Source of the DNA: Asterias amurensis
Taxonomy: Eukaryota > Echinodermata > Asteroidea > Forcipulatida > Asteriidae
NCBI RefSeq assembly: GCF_032118995.1
Contig: NC_092663.1
Span: 2,294,001-2,358,000, forward strand
Length of the DNA stretch: 64,000 nucleotides
Direction of reading: 5' to 3'
Part shown: one piece after another, positions 1 to 11,565 of the stretch
Numbering within the stretch: the stretch's first letter is position 1
Layout of the letters: every line of letters starts with the position of its first letter
Translations under genes and position numbers: made by a program
The notes under the pieces: generated by a model
The model's database searches: none
The model's input: the letters and a program-made list of their open reading frames with translations, nothing else
What the model was told of the DNA's origin: nothing

Positions 1-96
1 CATGTGAAAGGGATCTTACATCGGTTGTTTTTTAAACCACATATCTATTCTCACCTTCTAGAGTTTTCTGTAATCAAGCTGATGGTCTCAGCTGCT

Positions 97-508
97 TTAA
101 AGGCAGTGGACACTATTGATAATAACTCAAAATAATTATTACCATAAAACCTTTCTTGATTTTGAGTAATGGGGAGAGGTTGGTGGTATAAAACATTGTG
201 AGAAACAATGCCCTCTGAAGTGACGTAGTTTTCGAGAAAGAAGTTATTTTTCCACGACTTCAGTTTTCGAGACCTCGGATTTAGAATTTGTGGTCTTGAA
301 ATCAAGCATCTGAAAGCACACAACTTTTTGTGACCATGGTGCAACAAGGGTGTTTTTTCTTTCATTAATATCTCCCATTGCATTCCTTGCAACTTCGACG
401 ACCGATTTGGGCTCAAATTTTCACAGGATTGTTGTTTTACGCATACGTTGAAATAAATTAACTGTGAAGACTAGTCTTTGACAATTAACAGTAGTGTCCA
501 GTGTTTTG
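97..508. mobile_element. Palindromic TTAA MITE, family A (copy A1)
   Basis: Begins TTAAAGGCAGTGGACACTAT and ends near a decayed inverted copy (GTGTCCAGTGTTTT). The interior has the family's landmarks: a block ending in CCTCTCCCCATTACTC (seen here reversed), a short hairpin around GAGGTCTCGAAATC, and a stretch ATAACAAACCTGTGAAAATT. About a dozen copies exist in the window, in both orientations. It is non-coding; short open frames inside are accidental. Confidence 0.85.
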
Positions 509-869
509 AGATAACTTGCATATGGGATTTCGAAGGCATTGCAGGTACACCATATGCTTATACTTGCCATGGGTGCGTTTCAATCGCGCAATCGTTGCCA
601 GCGTTTGCGCACATTTGCCAACAATTTCAAGTGGAATTAGTTGTGCGCCACGACCATTGGCGAACATTGGCAACTTTACGCGAACACATTTCTGAGGTGC
701 TGGCGAGTGGTTTTTAAAATGGCGGACAAGCATACGTTATAATTTTTTAGTCACAATCGATAATGTACAGATTTTAAATAACAAAGTTTATTAGTTGATG
801 CCATGATGTACAGAAGAGGATCAGCATAAACAAAGTAAAAAAATCAACTACTACGGTGTCTTAATAATT

Positions 870-1556
870 TCAGGGCGCTGCCATATTGACATCACGTGGA
901 CCGCTGACATGGCCGATCGGTAATTCTTTACCATGGCCGTCGCCAGCACCTACACCATTGAAAGAAATGGCGCAGTCGGCAGTCATGTATTCTTCGAGTT
1001 GAGGCCCTCCGGGACTGTGCGGCAACTTCCGGAGAGGAGTGCGGTTTTCCAAAGCTCTCTCATTATGAACATAATCAAGCCGGTGACCAATTTGAACAGG
1101 AATTTTACACTTACAGTTACAATGACCCGCTCTATTACCCCTGAACCGAAGAATTCCATTCGCTTTTAGAATAGAAAGCAATCCAGGCTGAATGGAGTGA
1201 CAAGAAGTCTTACGGATATTAAAAGGCTGACCACGGGAATACATTATAGTAGAATTACTAGACATGATAGAATGAGAACTATCTGAATGTATAAAATGCA
1301 ACTCGTCATTACTAGTGGATCCAATATGAGGGCCTGGGTTCACAGCAATATCCATAAATATTGTTATGTCATGTGGATGGTCATGACCAGGAATAACAAG
1401 AGTAGTTTGGCCATGTTTGGACCATTTGACTAATGGAACTTTAGAGAAATTAAACCCAGTACGGCACAGCTGTAATGTTACCCCATAACAGGGTGAAAAT
1501 GACACAACAAAATTAGTCAGACACATGTATTGGTCTGGAGACACAAAAATACTCAT
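870..1556 (-). pseudogene. LINE fragment (CR1/L2-type N-terminal region) with degenerate 2A-like motif
   Basis: A 228-residue stop-free frame on the minus strand. Two features recall the N-terminal part of CR1/L2-type non-LTR retrotransposon proteins: DIAVNPGP near residue 70, like the D(V/I)ExNPGP 2A motif reported at the N-terminus of some sea-urchin non-LTR elements, and LLSILKANGILRFRGNRAG near residues 126-144, like the conserved block ahead of the endonuclease. The 2A-like motif has Ala where the ribosome-skipping consensus has Glu, so cleavage is doubtful. No endonuclease or reverse transcriptase follows, so it is a fragment or an unrelated frame that captured one. The frame ends DVNMAAP just before an E-box and CRE-like stretch near 885-900. 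Family assignment rests on recalled motifs and is moderately sure. Confidence 0.5.
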
Positions 1557-1920
1557 TTCTGACAGTCACAGCATCAGAAAAGGTTTGAACCCGTGACTTA
1601 TGTATGATAAAAATCAGATGTAAAAACACCAAGAGACGAGAACGGCACTATCAGGCAACAACCATGGTGAGCACACGTTAAATAGTGAACTCGACCGGAG
1701 ATAAAAAACACATCAAAAACATCAAAATAACAAGCAATACAAATCGGAAAAAGCACCAAAATGTATCATACAAAAGCACATAAAGCTTACCAAACACGTC
1801 AACAATAAATATAAAGACGATGCCAAAAACTCAGCAAAGATTAAACGGATAAAAATAAGCAAAGGCACTGGAGAGACAAAATAAACAGTGGCGGCTACAG
1901 AACAGCGCCCTCAACTTAAA

Positions 1921-2300
1921 GTACGAAGGTTTGTTTGTCGGAAGGTTTGTTTGTCCGAAGGTTCGTTAGTCCGAAGGTTTGTTTGTCGGAAGGTTCAATT
2001 CAATAGTCCAAAGGTTCGATAGTCCTAAGGTTCAATAGTCCCCAAATTGACAATTAGGTTCAATCTTCAACCTTTTTATTGCAATTCGGACTGCCGAATC
2101 TTTAGACCAGTGAACTTTCGGATCAATGAACCTTTGGACTATCGCATCAAATGTTTGGACTAACAAACCCTATTTCATTTTCGGACTAATAACCCCCTGT
2201 TATGGGAAATTTGTGCAGTCGGGCTATCGAACCTTCGGACGATTGTACCTTTGGACTAACGAATGAACGGACCTTCAGACTATCGGGCAGACACCCCAAT
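1921..2300. repeat. Degenerate GTCCGAAGGTT repeat array with inverted halves
   Basis: From 1921 to about 2045 the motif GTCCGAAGGTTYG recurs on the plus strand at about 14-19 bp spacing. From about 2080 to 2300 the same motif recurs inverted (AACCTTCGGAC). The whole is a large imperfect hairpin of short repeats, centred near 2060. No gene is visible between 1560 and 2700. Confidence 0.75.
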
Positions 2301-2845
2301 TTTCTATACCTTTTGCCTGGGTAGTAGTTATAAGCAGGACAGTTCTTTTCAGAACTGAGAAGTCTCCCGAACATCCGATAAATCTACTAAGCGGTAGTAG
2401 AATAAAGAAAAACGGTTCTCTAAGAACAAACTCTACCTGGCAAGTAAATACACACATGGTGTTACCGCAAACCAAATATATATTGATACATTATACCTCA
2501 CCATGCAGTGCCTCAAATCATATAGGCCTGTAGGATAGATTACTAACAACCATTTTCATGTTCACTTTTTCTTACCTTTCACCGGTCTCATTGTGCACTG
2601 TTTGGAACGTCCTCATCTTCAGGTTCCAGGAAAGGAGCCTGGTTGTTTATCCATAATTCCTTGATGTGTAGAATGCCTTGAAGACTCTGATGTTTCCATC
2701 GTTGTCCTCTGAAGCCTTCAAGACCTTTTGCTACACACTTAGTTGAGGGACATCATGTTTCTCATGCTATAAAAGGTTAAAGGAAACATTACTCATTGGG
2801 GTGCTCGAAAAAAAAGAAGCAATTGTAATGAACTTGTTCTCTTCC

Positions 2846-2970
2846 TGGGGCCGATTTCGCAAAGAGCTAAGATAGAACTTAACTCTGCTTGAGATAAATC
2901 TTAATGATGGGGAAATGTCAATGAGAATCATGTATTGGAAAGCAAGTCTTAACAAATGCTTCGCAATTTA
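2846..2970. repeat. Degenerate copy of family D palindromic repeat
   Basis: Starts GGGGCCGATTTCGCAAAGAG, matching the left end of the better copies near 45.4 and 45.9 kb. The right half is decayed. Confidence 0.4.
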
Positions 2971-3440
2971 AATTCTTCATATGTGCAGTTCCTTGTGGAA
3001 GTAGTAAGGGGGCAAGAAGCAGGCAAGAAACAAAATGCGGGGATGGGGGGACAAGATCGTGAGGGTGTGGGGAAAAAAGGACACTGATGATAGTCTGCTC
3101 AATTAATCTTTACAGATTTAGCGATGTGCTTTATACATGTGCTTCTGGATAAAAAAAATTAATTGTAGCCAACACCTTCCAGTGGCCTTCAGGCCTTCTG
3201 TGTCAGGCAACTTGAATAACAAAAAGATAGAAACAAATCCTACATGAATGTTTGGATGTTGTTTTGCTAAAAGAAAATGGTCTCTATCTTTTGAAAAGTT
3301 AAAAAGCAGACCGTTTGTTTGAGGTTCAACATCAATGGCGGTTAACTTTGACGGATCCAATTTCACCACAAACCTTGGCAAGCCTGGTGTTTTATTGATT
3401 TCACGAGATAATCATTTCGGATGAGCGAGGAATGTCAAGT

Positions 3441-3531
3441 GTTTGTTAAACATTGTGATAAACGGCTCCCTCTGAAGTAACATCGTTTTTGAGAAAGATC
3501 AGTCTTTGTCAATAGTGTCCACTGCCTTTAA
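3441..3531. mobile_element. Truncated family A MITE, right end only
   Basis: Contains ACGGCTCCCTCTGAAGTAAC and ends AATAGTGTCCACTGCCTTTA. Its terminal TTAA is shared with the left end of the family B element that follows, so B appears to have inserted into the TTAA at the edge of A, or both share a target. Confidence 0.8.
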
Positions 3532-3917
3532 AGGAACACGTTGCCTTGGATCGGACGAGTTGGTCAAAACAAAAGCGTTTGTAACCGTTTTTTATAAAAT
3601 GCATATGGTTGGAAAGATGTTATAAAAGTAGAATACAATGATCCACACAAGTTTGCCTCGAAATTGGGTGGTTTTCCTTCTACTGTGCGAACTAACATGG
3701 TCGGCCATTTATGGGAGTCAAAATTTTGACCCCCATAAATGGCCGACGTGTTAGTCAACGAGGTAAAAGGAAAACCACGCAATTTCGAGGCGTGTTTGTG
3801 TGGATCATTGTATTCTACTTTTACAACATCTTTCTACCCATATGCATTTTATAAAAAACGGTTACAAACGCTTTTCAAAGACCAACTCGACCGATCCAAG
3901 GCAACGTGTTCCTTTAA
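3528..3917. mobile_element. Near-perfect palindromic TTAA MITE, family B (copy B1)
   Basis: A 390-bp element reading TTAAAGGAACACGTTGCC at the left and its inverse at the right. The two arms are inverse-complementary almost to the centre, around TGGGAGTCAAAATTTTGACC near 3720. The open frames it carries on both strands are by-products of the palindrome. By eye it differs at only about five positions from the inverted copy at 13734-14123, so the two are recent relatives. Confidence 0.9.
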
Positions 3918-6449
3918 AGACATGTATAATGTGCCCCTGGTTGATTTGGCGAGATAATGGCTTTTTATACCTTTTTTGCAATTATATTACCAAATATAAT
4001 TTTATTCAATTGTTTTTTGCTTTTAAAATTGAGATAGTGTAGTATTGCATATTAGTTACTAATATAGACCAGATTAGAGCTGCGAGTGCAAGTACATGGG
4101 GGTGTATTACAAATAATATTAGCCAAGGACAAAGTGTATCGTAAGTAACTGTTACGCAACTAACCACGATTTTGGGGCAATGCCTGGAACTGATGAGAGT
4201 TATTATATATTTTTTTCCTTACCAAAACACTTGCTAGTACCCTTGTAGTTATAGAAATAGTAAAGTTTGTTCCTGTGTGAGGAAACTTTTTGTTAAAAGA
4301 CAAGCGTTTTTTTTCCATGTCCCTTTTTTGTAACGTAACTAACCAAAATTAAACTTATCATAACAACCGAATAAATGTGTCTAGAAATTTGTAATTTTTT
4401 TGTATAATGCATGTAGGTTTGGGTAACATGTAGCCATGGTACAAAAATGGAGACTTGGTAGGCTTTCATATTAATATTGGAGACCGCCGAGCTGTGCTAA
4501 GCAGCTAAAAGTTTAACGAAACTAACCATGGAATTGCCCATAAGCTTTGTTAATTCTACCATCATTATCTTCAAACCGTTTAAGTTTTATGTTATTATAG
4601 CTTGTAAGCCTTGTGTAAATCTGTGGACATGTTTTGTGTCATACAAAAACTACCAAAACCTTTAAAACTTGTTGTCGGCATTTGTTGTCAGGCGTATTGT
4701 CAGTTATCGTTGCTATGTGCAATGGTTTTGGGTTTATATTCAGGTGGGTTTTTTTCAGGGATGTGATTGGCTGCTGAAAAAAAGGAGTTGTTTTGAGGAT
4801 GGGGGTTAAAAAAAAAGAAGCTATATCCGATTTAAAACGGACAAATCAAATCCCTGTTTTTCCGAATTCCGCTTGTAAAGTTGTTTTTTAGCTAAAAATA
4901 AAAATTCCGGGAGGAAAATAAAGCAACTATCTAAACGTCGAATGTAACTAGTCTGAATTTGATTTCCTTGAAGTTGTGTTTACATTACTATATTTAAGGA
5001 AGCCCTCGATAAAGGTTTAGCTTCACCGAAGTTCATGCGCTCTGTATATATCCTATATAGAGGGTTTGTGTATCTTTTATTTGAAGAAAAAACCTTGTCA
5101 TAACTTTCTTTGAAAATAAGTTCGGAGTGACGCGATTGACTAGGTACATTGTTCGTCATACCTATAGCCGTAGGCCATGTCAGACAACTGGCAACCAAGA
5201 CCCACCGTCAATGAAACTGGGCCCCTTTCTTGCGAAAATCTCCAAAAAGAGAGTACAAAAATTAACATTTATTTGAATGGTCGCATATATTTTTTTGAGA
5301 TCGTTAGGCAAAGTTTGGGAAATGACTCATGATTTGCCAAAATGCACTGCATTTGGTTGCTTCATGTTGCTTGTAAAAGTTGTCTCATGTGACAAGGAAT
5401 TCAACAGCAAACAGAGAATCAAGTGACATGGAAAAGCCGCTCCCGTTAATACATACCGGCTAAAAGTGCATGGTAACTCTAAACAATAATTCAATTCAAA
5501 GTTTTATAACTTTTTCTGTGACGTCACTCAATTGATGAAAAAGTAGATTATTTTTACGAATTAACAGTCAATTAATTGTATATACGGGACCTACAGTTGA
5601 GTGTACAAAGTGATAGTTCAACTTGAAAATGAATCTTTCCCAAAATAACACGATGTGAAAAAAATCAGCTGTAAACATTTATTTCAATGTCCAAAAGCAT
5701 TTACCAGTTAATCAATTTAATTTAGTAAAAGACGTAGTCCTAAGTTAGGACGAATAACTCGTCCTATACTCGAGATAAGACTAATCCAACCCTGTTTTTG
5801 AAATCCCACCCGACGCCTTGCACGTACACTGTAAAAAATTTGTGTGAATTCACAGTAGCTTTTTTGTTGGAAAGAATCAAAAATGAACAGCAGAAGTTGC
5901 CGTTTTCCTATTTCTCTGTGAATATACAAAACATATGCAGTCTCTAAACAGTGTGCTCCTATTCTCTGTAAATTTAAAGTAAGTCTGCTGTTGTAGGAAC
6001 ATTTTGTGACGGTACAGTGAACCCTTGAGGATTTGACACATTCTGCTGTTTCTGAACAGCCGGGTTGTCCTCTAACAGAACTAACTGCACTCTGATATAG
6101 CAGCTAATTGCCTTCCATTCTTAGCCACTATAATAAACTGCGGATTTAGGCTTTAATATCAGTGCTGGAAAGGGAAAACTACGGCCCTCATCATCGGTGT
6201 GGCGCGGGCGGGCATGTGTGGTGTAGGCTACTCAGTAAAGTAAAAATTGGAATGAAGACTCGTAGGCCCTAGTAGCCTAGAGCTAATTTTCGTCCGAAGA
6301 TTACAGGATATGCCCCTACTCATGTAAAAAAGCATTGCATTTACTATCATAGGAACATTGTGGTGTCGGACTAGAAAGCTCTGAACTTTCCTTGGTTCAT
6401 TGATACAAAATTCATTTAACAGAGATCGTCCCCCCTAGCGTATCACACT
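3918..6449. other. No gene seen; AT-rich intergenic DNA
   Basis: No frame with recognisable protein similarity or coherent exon was found. A decayed family D piece (TCCTAAGTTAGGACGAATAA) lies near 5735-5815. An ACACTGTAAAAAA end near 5826 resembles the ends of the 13.6-kb hairpin. Confidence 0.5.
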
Positions 6450-6721
6450 ACAGTGATTTTTCCCTGGTGGCCCTCAAATTTTTGCATTAAACAAAGAGAA
6501 GACGGGTACCATTACGAAGTTCTTGTCGTCTTCTGTGTGTGTGCGCGGCAAAAAGGGGAAAAAGTGATCAGCAGGAACTGGTTCAGACCGGCTGGATCTT
6601 CCGCCGTCGTTTGTGCGCGTGCGCTCTCTCCACCATCACGTCACATTGTGCGCTCACTTAACTTTTGGAAGAGTTTGTACTTGACCTTTGCTGATCAGTT
6701 TCCACGACAAAAAAATTACAG
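6450..6721 (+). other. Possible 5' exon ending in a strong splice donor
   Basis: A comparatively GC-richer stretch (6480-6640) precedes TTACAG/GTAAGATT at 6721/6722, a good GT donor. The open frame through it does not join in frame to the next recognisable exon at 8114, so if it belongs to that gene it is 5' UTR or an intermediate exon is missing. Its role is inferred only from the donor and the base composition. Confidence 0.25.
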
Positions 6722-7427
6722 GTAAGATTAAGAACACTATTCTGTGTTATTAATATGAATATTATTACTATTATTGTAAGTCACATGGTTAACATAAGCC
6801 TAACGCTCGTTAGGCTTGAACATAAAATATGACAATTGGAAAATTTATCATGTTTAGCGACAGACGATCGTCAGATCGATGCAGATAGACGTGATAGATG
6901 ACAGATTGTGTGTGTTTGTGTGTGTGCATGCATAACGTCAACACAACACACACAGACAGGCTGCATGTGGATTTGGGATGATTTGTTGTTTGCCATGGTC
7001 CATGGACATGAATTATAAAGTTGTTTTTCTGGTTCTGGAAATGTCTTGTCTTTTGCTTTACTAGCTTTCCAATTTCAGTTAATTAAAATTAGCCTACCCT
7101 CTGGCTCTAGTTTACTAGTAGTATTTTACAACATGTCTAGTCGATCATCTGAGTCTGACTGACAATACATAGATGTCTTACTCTTAGTAACATTACATTA
7201 CAACTAAAAATCAGCAAATTAATTCAGTAAAATGAAAATGAATGTGATTATTTCAGTAACAATTTTTTATACTAAAAATTCCTACACTAGGCCTAGGCCT
7301 ACCTATTAACCTTACTACTGTTTTTTTACTTGGTTGGCAAGCTGATTTATACTAAACTCACTGTGGTGAACATATGAGCAGATGAGGATGCATTAAAACA
7401 CATTTTTTAGCCTGGCATGCCAGGGGC

Positions 7428-7568
7428 CGATTTCACAAAGCAATAAAATTCATCGCATGACAAATTTTCAGTATCACCATAGAGATTTGTATTGTGACAT
7501 CACACTTTACTTAGCAACTACGATTGATTTGAAGTTACGATCAATTTGAGATCTTTGTGAAACTGGCC
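7428..7568. repeat. Palindromic repeat related to family D
   Basis: Starts AGGGGCCGATTTCACAAAGC and ends with the imperfect inverse GATCTTTGTGAAACTGGCCTC. The ends match the other GGGGTCGATTTCACAAA elements. The interior differs, so this is a separate subfamily. Confidence 0.6.
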
Positions 7569-8113
7569 TCTGGTCTGGTAATGGTATAGTAAGTGACGAT
7601 CCATTTTGTTTGTATCTTTTTGTCGATTGAGTGCTACTGCTAGTAGTAGTACTGTGTAGTACTGTTCTGTAGTAGTAGGTTTGTTCACAACCGCTAGAGG
7701 GCGCTGCGCGCGCTGGACCAATTTCCGTTAATGAAAACTGTGCCGCGATCTCAAGTAGTGCGCCAATTATTTAATAACTAATGGATCAGTTGAAAGTTTT
7801 CTTTAAATACTTTTCAAGTGGGAACATCTTCCAGTTCTGACTTAACCAGATATATTCGGCATTTGTTTATCGACAAAAGGTACAAGTACAACATCAATAT
7901 TAAACCCTTACTTTTTAATATCATGAAATAACCAGTGAAAAATTCATCGCGTTTTGTATGCTCTTGTTATGAGAAATGCTGACAACAGCTTAAAGGGACA
8001 CAAAGTATAGCAGTGTCATGGTAATTACCAATGTTGTAAATGGCCTCTGGTATTTATATATTTTGAATGTTATACATGTTTGTGATTTGTTTTCTTTTTC
8101 TTTCTGTATAAAG

Positions 8114-10167
8114 GAAACTGCAAGAAGCTCTGACTTTGACTGTGACACGGATAGTCCTGTACTGGCCTATGCAGGTAAAAAATACCTTCGAAAATAACTG
8201 ACATTTTAGTTCCCCAATTTAATTTAACCATTAATAATAACTTGAACATTGAATGATAATTTTCTCACCTGAAGTACATTTGAGTTGAAAATCAATCATA
8301 CTTAAATTTTTGTGCATATGCTTACAAGGATAAGTATAGTATTACTGATGGAACTATGGTGTTTCCCATACTTAATAAAATCAATCTTAAATCAGATGGT
8401 TTATTGTTTCCAATAAGACATTTTGTCTACAGCTTTGTGCTCATATTTGAAATTGTAAAGTGAACTTGCCAACATTTTTCTTAAAAACTTAAACTCCCAC
8501 ACCCTGGATCATCTGAAAAATACTGCAATATTTTGTGGTCAACAAAAAATGTCACCGATTCAACATTTTAAGCCCACAGATTTCCTATGCTCATTAGACT
8601 TACCCCGTGTGTCTTAAAAATATTAACTGTGGGTAGATGTAAATAAAGATTTGGTAAAAAAAAAATACCTCATTTTATAACCTAAACTGGTCCTTTTGTT
8701 ATTTGCATTTGCAAATAAATTGATGTTTGTTTAAATGCTTGTTTCTGCTGCAGGTGACAACCCCTTCCTGAGCGCAAAATGTGCAGTCTGCATCGAAAGG
8801 AATCCACTACTCCATTGCAGTGATCTTCTCAAGGGTCTTCAGATGTGGTTCGTGGTGTTCTATGTTTTCAATCTACAATACCCACCTAATATTGCAGCTA
8901 CTCCTGAGTTCATGCAAAGGTAATTATTTTGAAGCACTTGTATTATTCTTCATTTTGGCCAAGTGGAAACAACTGCAGTTCAACTGCACTTAAAGAGCGG
9001 CTTTAATGTGACGTACTCATTTTCCAATAGATATAGTCCTCATGTGAGTGGTGAAAAAATTACAAGTCTCTTACCTCATGTTAAAGTGGTGTAATTGCCA
9101 TTCTATTCGATACCCTCCAGTGCAAAATTTGTCAACGTTCAAAACATCCTACATGACATCATTCAAGAGAAAAATGGGTTCATTTTTGTACCGGTTGTTT
9201 TGGTTCATTCGTGACTTCAATTTGAAACATGACGTCATTGGATTATCAACAACTAATGAGTCTTTTCCATCCAAGGAGGCATTTTTTGGAAAATAAGTAT
9301 ATCACAAAATTGAATTTGACATTAAAGACCCTCTTTAACTGTGTGATTAAGTCTACAGTGCACAATCCAATAAATTCAGTAAAACTGTTGGAATAAATCA
9401 ACCACAATTATTTTGTTCATAAATGCCAACAAAGATACAACCGCTTTTGTTCCAGTTAGTTTACCTGCCAAACTTGTGTGACTTAAGACATGCAAGTGTA
9501 AACCGAAATGAATACTTATTTTACACGGTACTGCAGCAAACAGTGCAATAGTGTAATGGAGCATAAAAGTTGGATTTTTGCAAAAATTAGTTGTTGTTTT
9601 TTTTCTGAGTGTGCTTACCCCCCATGAACATTTTGTTTGCATTTTTTTTTTCTGTTCTGTGGATTCAGTGAACGTTTTTGAGTCTAATGGTACCATGTTA
9701 GAAGAGTTTGTGAGCAGCCAAATTAGTTTTACACGCAATTTCACACCGTACTGCAGCTGACTGTACGATGGGGGGGGATAGACGCTTTTGACTGGCATGG
9801 TGCAGCGCAGGGTTAAGAGCAATAGTCAAAAAAGAAAACAAACATTTTTTAACAAACATTTTCCCTCAAGAGTATTTACTACTGTTAACTTCCTTTAAGA
9901 CTACAATCTGTTTAGAACAATGCCCATCAACGAGTATGACAAATAAGCATAATCATACAAATCAACTTTAAAGTGGATACTGGCATACAGAATTAGATTG
10001 ATGTGTATAATGTACAGTTTTGTATCTTTTTTATGTGCAGACTGCTGTTCAAGATTAGACCGGAAAGAGGCAGCAAGAGGTCCTCCAACACCAAAGGAGG
10101 GCCCAATAACAAAGTTGTACAACTTTGTACCAAGCTGAAAGACTTTGAAGAAATGTGGGTGGTGTAG
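8114..10167 (+). CDS. Uncharacterised protein, last three exons (5' part not found)
   Basis: Three exons join without phase conflict: 8114-8174, 8754-8919 and 10041-10167, each with AG and GT borders; the last ends in TAG. The joined C-terminal 117 residues start ETARSSDFDCD and contain DNPFLSAKCAVCIERNP, then a hydrophobic run LQMWFVVFYVFNLQYP, then PEFMQRLLFKIRPERGSK, and end KLKDFEEMWVV. The pattern (acidic Ser-rich lead, FYVFNLQYP, then FMQR and a basic GSKR stretch) resembles C-termini of uncharacterised multicopy animal proteins I recall from fish and invertebrates; I cannot name a domain. Exon borders are well supported, function is unknown. The start codon must lie in exons before 8114. 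A palindromic MITE sits in the second intron. A possible poly(A) signal lies 157 bp past the stop. Confidence 0.65.
8990..9338. mobile_element. TTAA MITE, family J (copy J1), intronic
   Basis: Left end TTAAAGAGCGGCTTTAATGT, right end AAAGACCCTCTTTAA. The interior shares TTCCAATAGATA and GTCCTYATGTGA with the copy at 11299-11565. It lies in the intron between the exons ending at 8919 and starting at 10041. Confidence 0.65.
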
Positions 10168-10323
10168 AAGTAAAACAGTTCAGATAGCACTAAAGTTGAA
10201 TGGTTTTTTTTTAAACGGCACTACATGGTGTATGTAACAAAATTCCTGAGTGTTTTAGCTAGTTTTCTTGTTAAAGTGAACGCTTTAACTGTTTTTAACT
10301 GTTTCACTCTTGAATTAACAAGC

Positions 10324-10329
10324 AATAAA
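10324..10329 (+). promoter_or_regulatory. Candidate poly(A) signal AATAAA
   Basis: AATAAA lies 157 bp downstream of the TAG of the gene ending at 10167 and is followed within 40 bp by T/G-rich sequence. Assignment is positional. Confidence 0.4.
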
Positions 10330-10554
10330 GTAGGATAGGTTTGTCTCAGTTCATAACCCCCCCCCCCCAAAAAAAAAATAAAAATAAATAATAAATAAAA
10401 AAAATAAAAATAAGCTTTGAAATTTCATAAAATTTACTTGGTGTGACAAACATGTAAAAAAAAAAACACTAACTGGGGGAATTTTTTTTTTTACAGATGT
10501 TCGCTGTTACCCTGTTGGGCTTAATATCTGTGTTTTTCTCCATGCACTGATGTG

Positions 10555-10662
10555 TTCAGCACTGCATACTCAGTACTGGGTATACAGTGCTTATAATCTA
10601 CATCAGTGTATGGATAAAAACACACAATTATAATTCTTTATCACCGATGCAAAATTAACATG
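10555..10662 (+). mobile_element. 3' part of a tRNA-derived SINE, family H
   Basis: Carries the shared tail: GTATACAGTGCTTATAATCT, a CATCAGTGTATGG block, and AATTCTTTATCACCGATGC. It matches the tails of copies near 30.2, 60.7, 61.3 and 63.9 kb. The Pol III head is absent or unrecognisable. Confidence 0.55.
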
Positions 10663-11298
10663 AACATTTTCTCTTGGAACCAGTTCAAGTATGTACTGTA
10701 TTTAATGTTTTTATAAGTATTATTGCTGCAATGCTTATAATAGACAGATTGAAATTGTATAATCATTAAAGACTGAAAAAATCTTCCCTTTTAAGTAATT
10801 TTAAACAATGTGAAAAACACAATTTTATTCAAAAACATCACCTTCAGTACACATTTGCACTGGCAGAAATTTAGACAAAAGGCCTATACTTATGAAGTTG
10901 GAAATACTGAGCCAGTGTTTCCATTGTCCGATCATTTGAAACTGTATGTAAGTTGCCTCAAGCCGACCTTTGGGGGTTCAAATTTTTGGCAAACTTTGAT
11001 TGATTTTCGATAAAGGGGCACTTCAGACCAAAACATTTCGCAGGATGCTTACAACCATGATCATCTTTGTAACAGTAGTCTTTAGGTTGAAAATGTTACA
11101 CCATTTGTTATCAAGGTCATCACCAGTGTATGAACCTACCCCTAATTAATAGTTTCTCTTGAAACAATTTCCATTATGAATTGAACACAAACGTAGTACG
11201 AATCGTGTTTTTGTTATTGATGCAATATTTATGGACAATAGAGACTGGTTGAAGTCGGTAATGTGTAATAGTTAAAACATGCAGAGTTGTTCACTTAT

Positions 11299-11565
11299 TT
11301 AAAGAGGAAGGGAAATGAGCAATTCATTTTTGTGATGTACTCCTTCTTTTCCAATAGATAGAGTCCTTATGTGATCAGTGGGGAAAAATATCTCTAACCT
11401 CACTTTAAAATGATGTAAATGGCCCTTGTATTCGATAACTTTCCGGGGCAATGGTTATCGAATACAATGGCAATTTACACCATTTTACAAGAGTAGAGAC
11501 TTGTAACTTTCCCCCAATCACAGGGGACTCTACCAAAATTGAATTGGTCATTTCCCTTCCTTTAA
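11299..11565. mobile_element. TTAA MITE, family J (copy J2)
   Basis: Left end TTAAAGAGGAAGGGAAATGA and right end TCATTTCCCTTCCTTTAA form good inverted termini. The interior is an imperfect palindrome around TATTCGATAACTTTCC and GGTTATCGAATACAATGG. Confidence 0.8.

Noticed and set aside
3739-4042. Several frames of 60-100 codons in family B elements (also at 13661, 13869, 37634 and 42575)
   Set aside because: They are near-identical on both strands because the element is a palindrome, and they shift in diverged copies. No protein family is recognisable.
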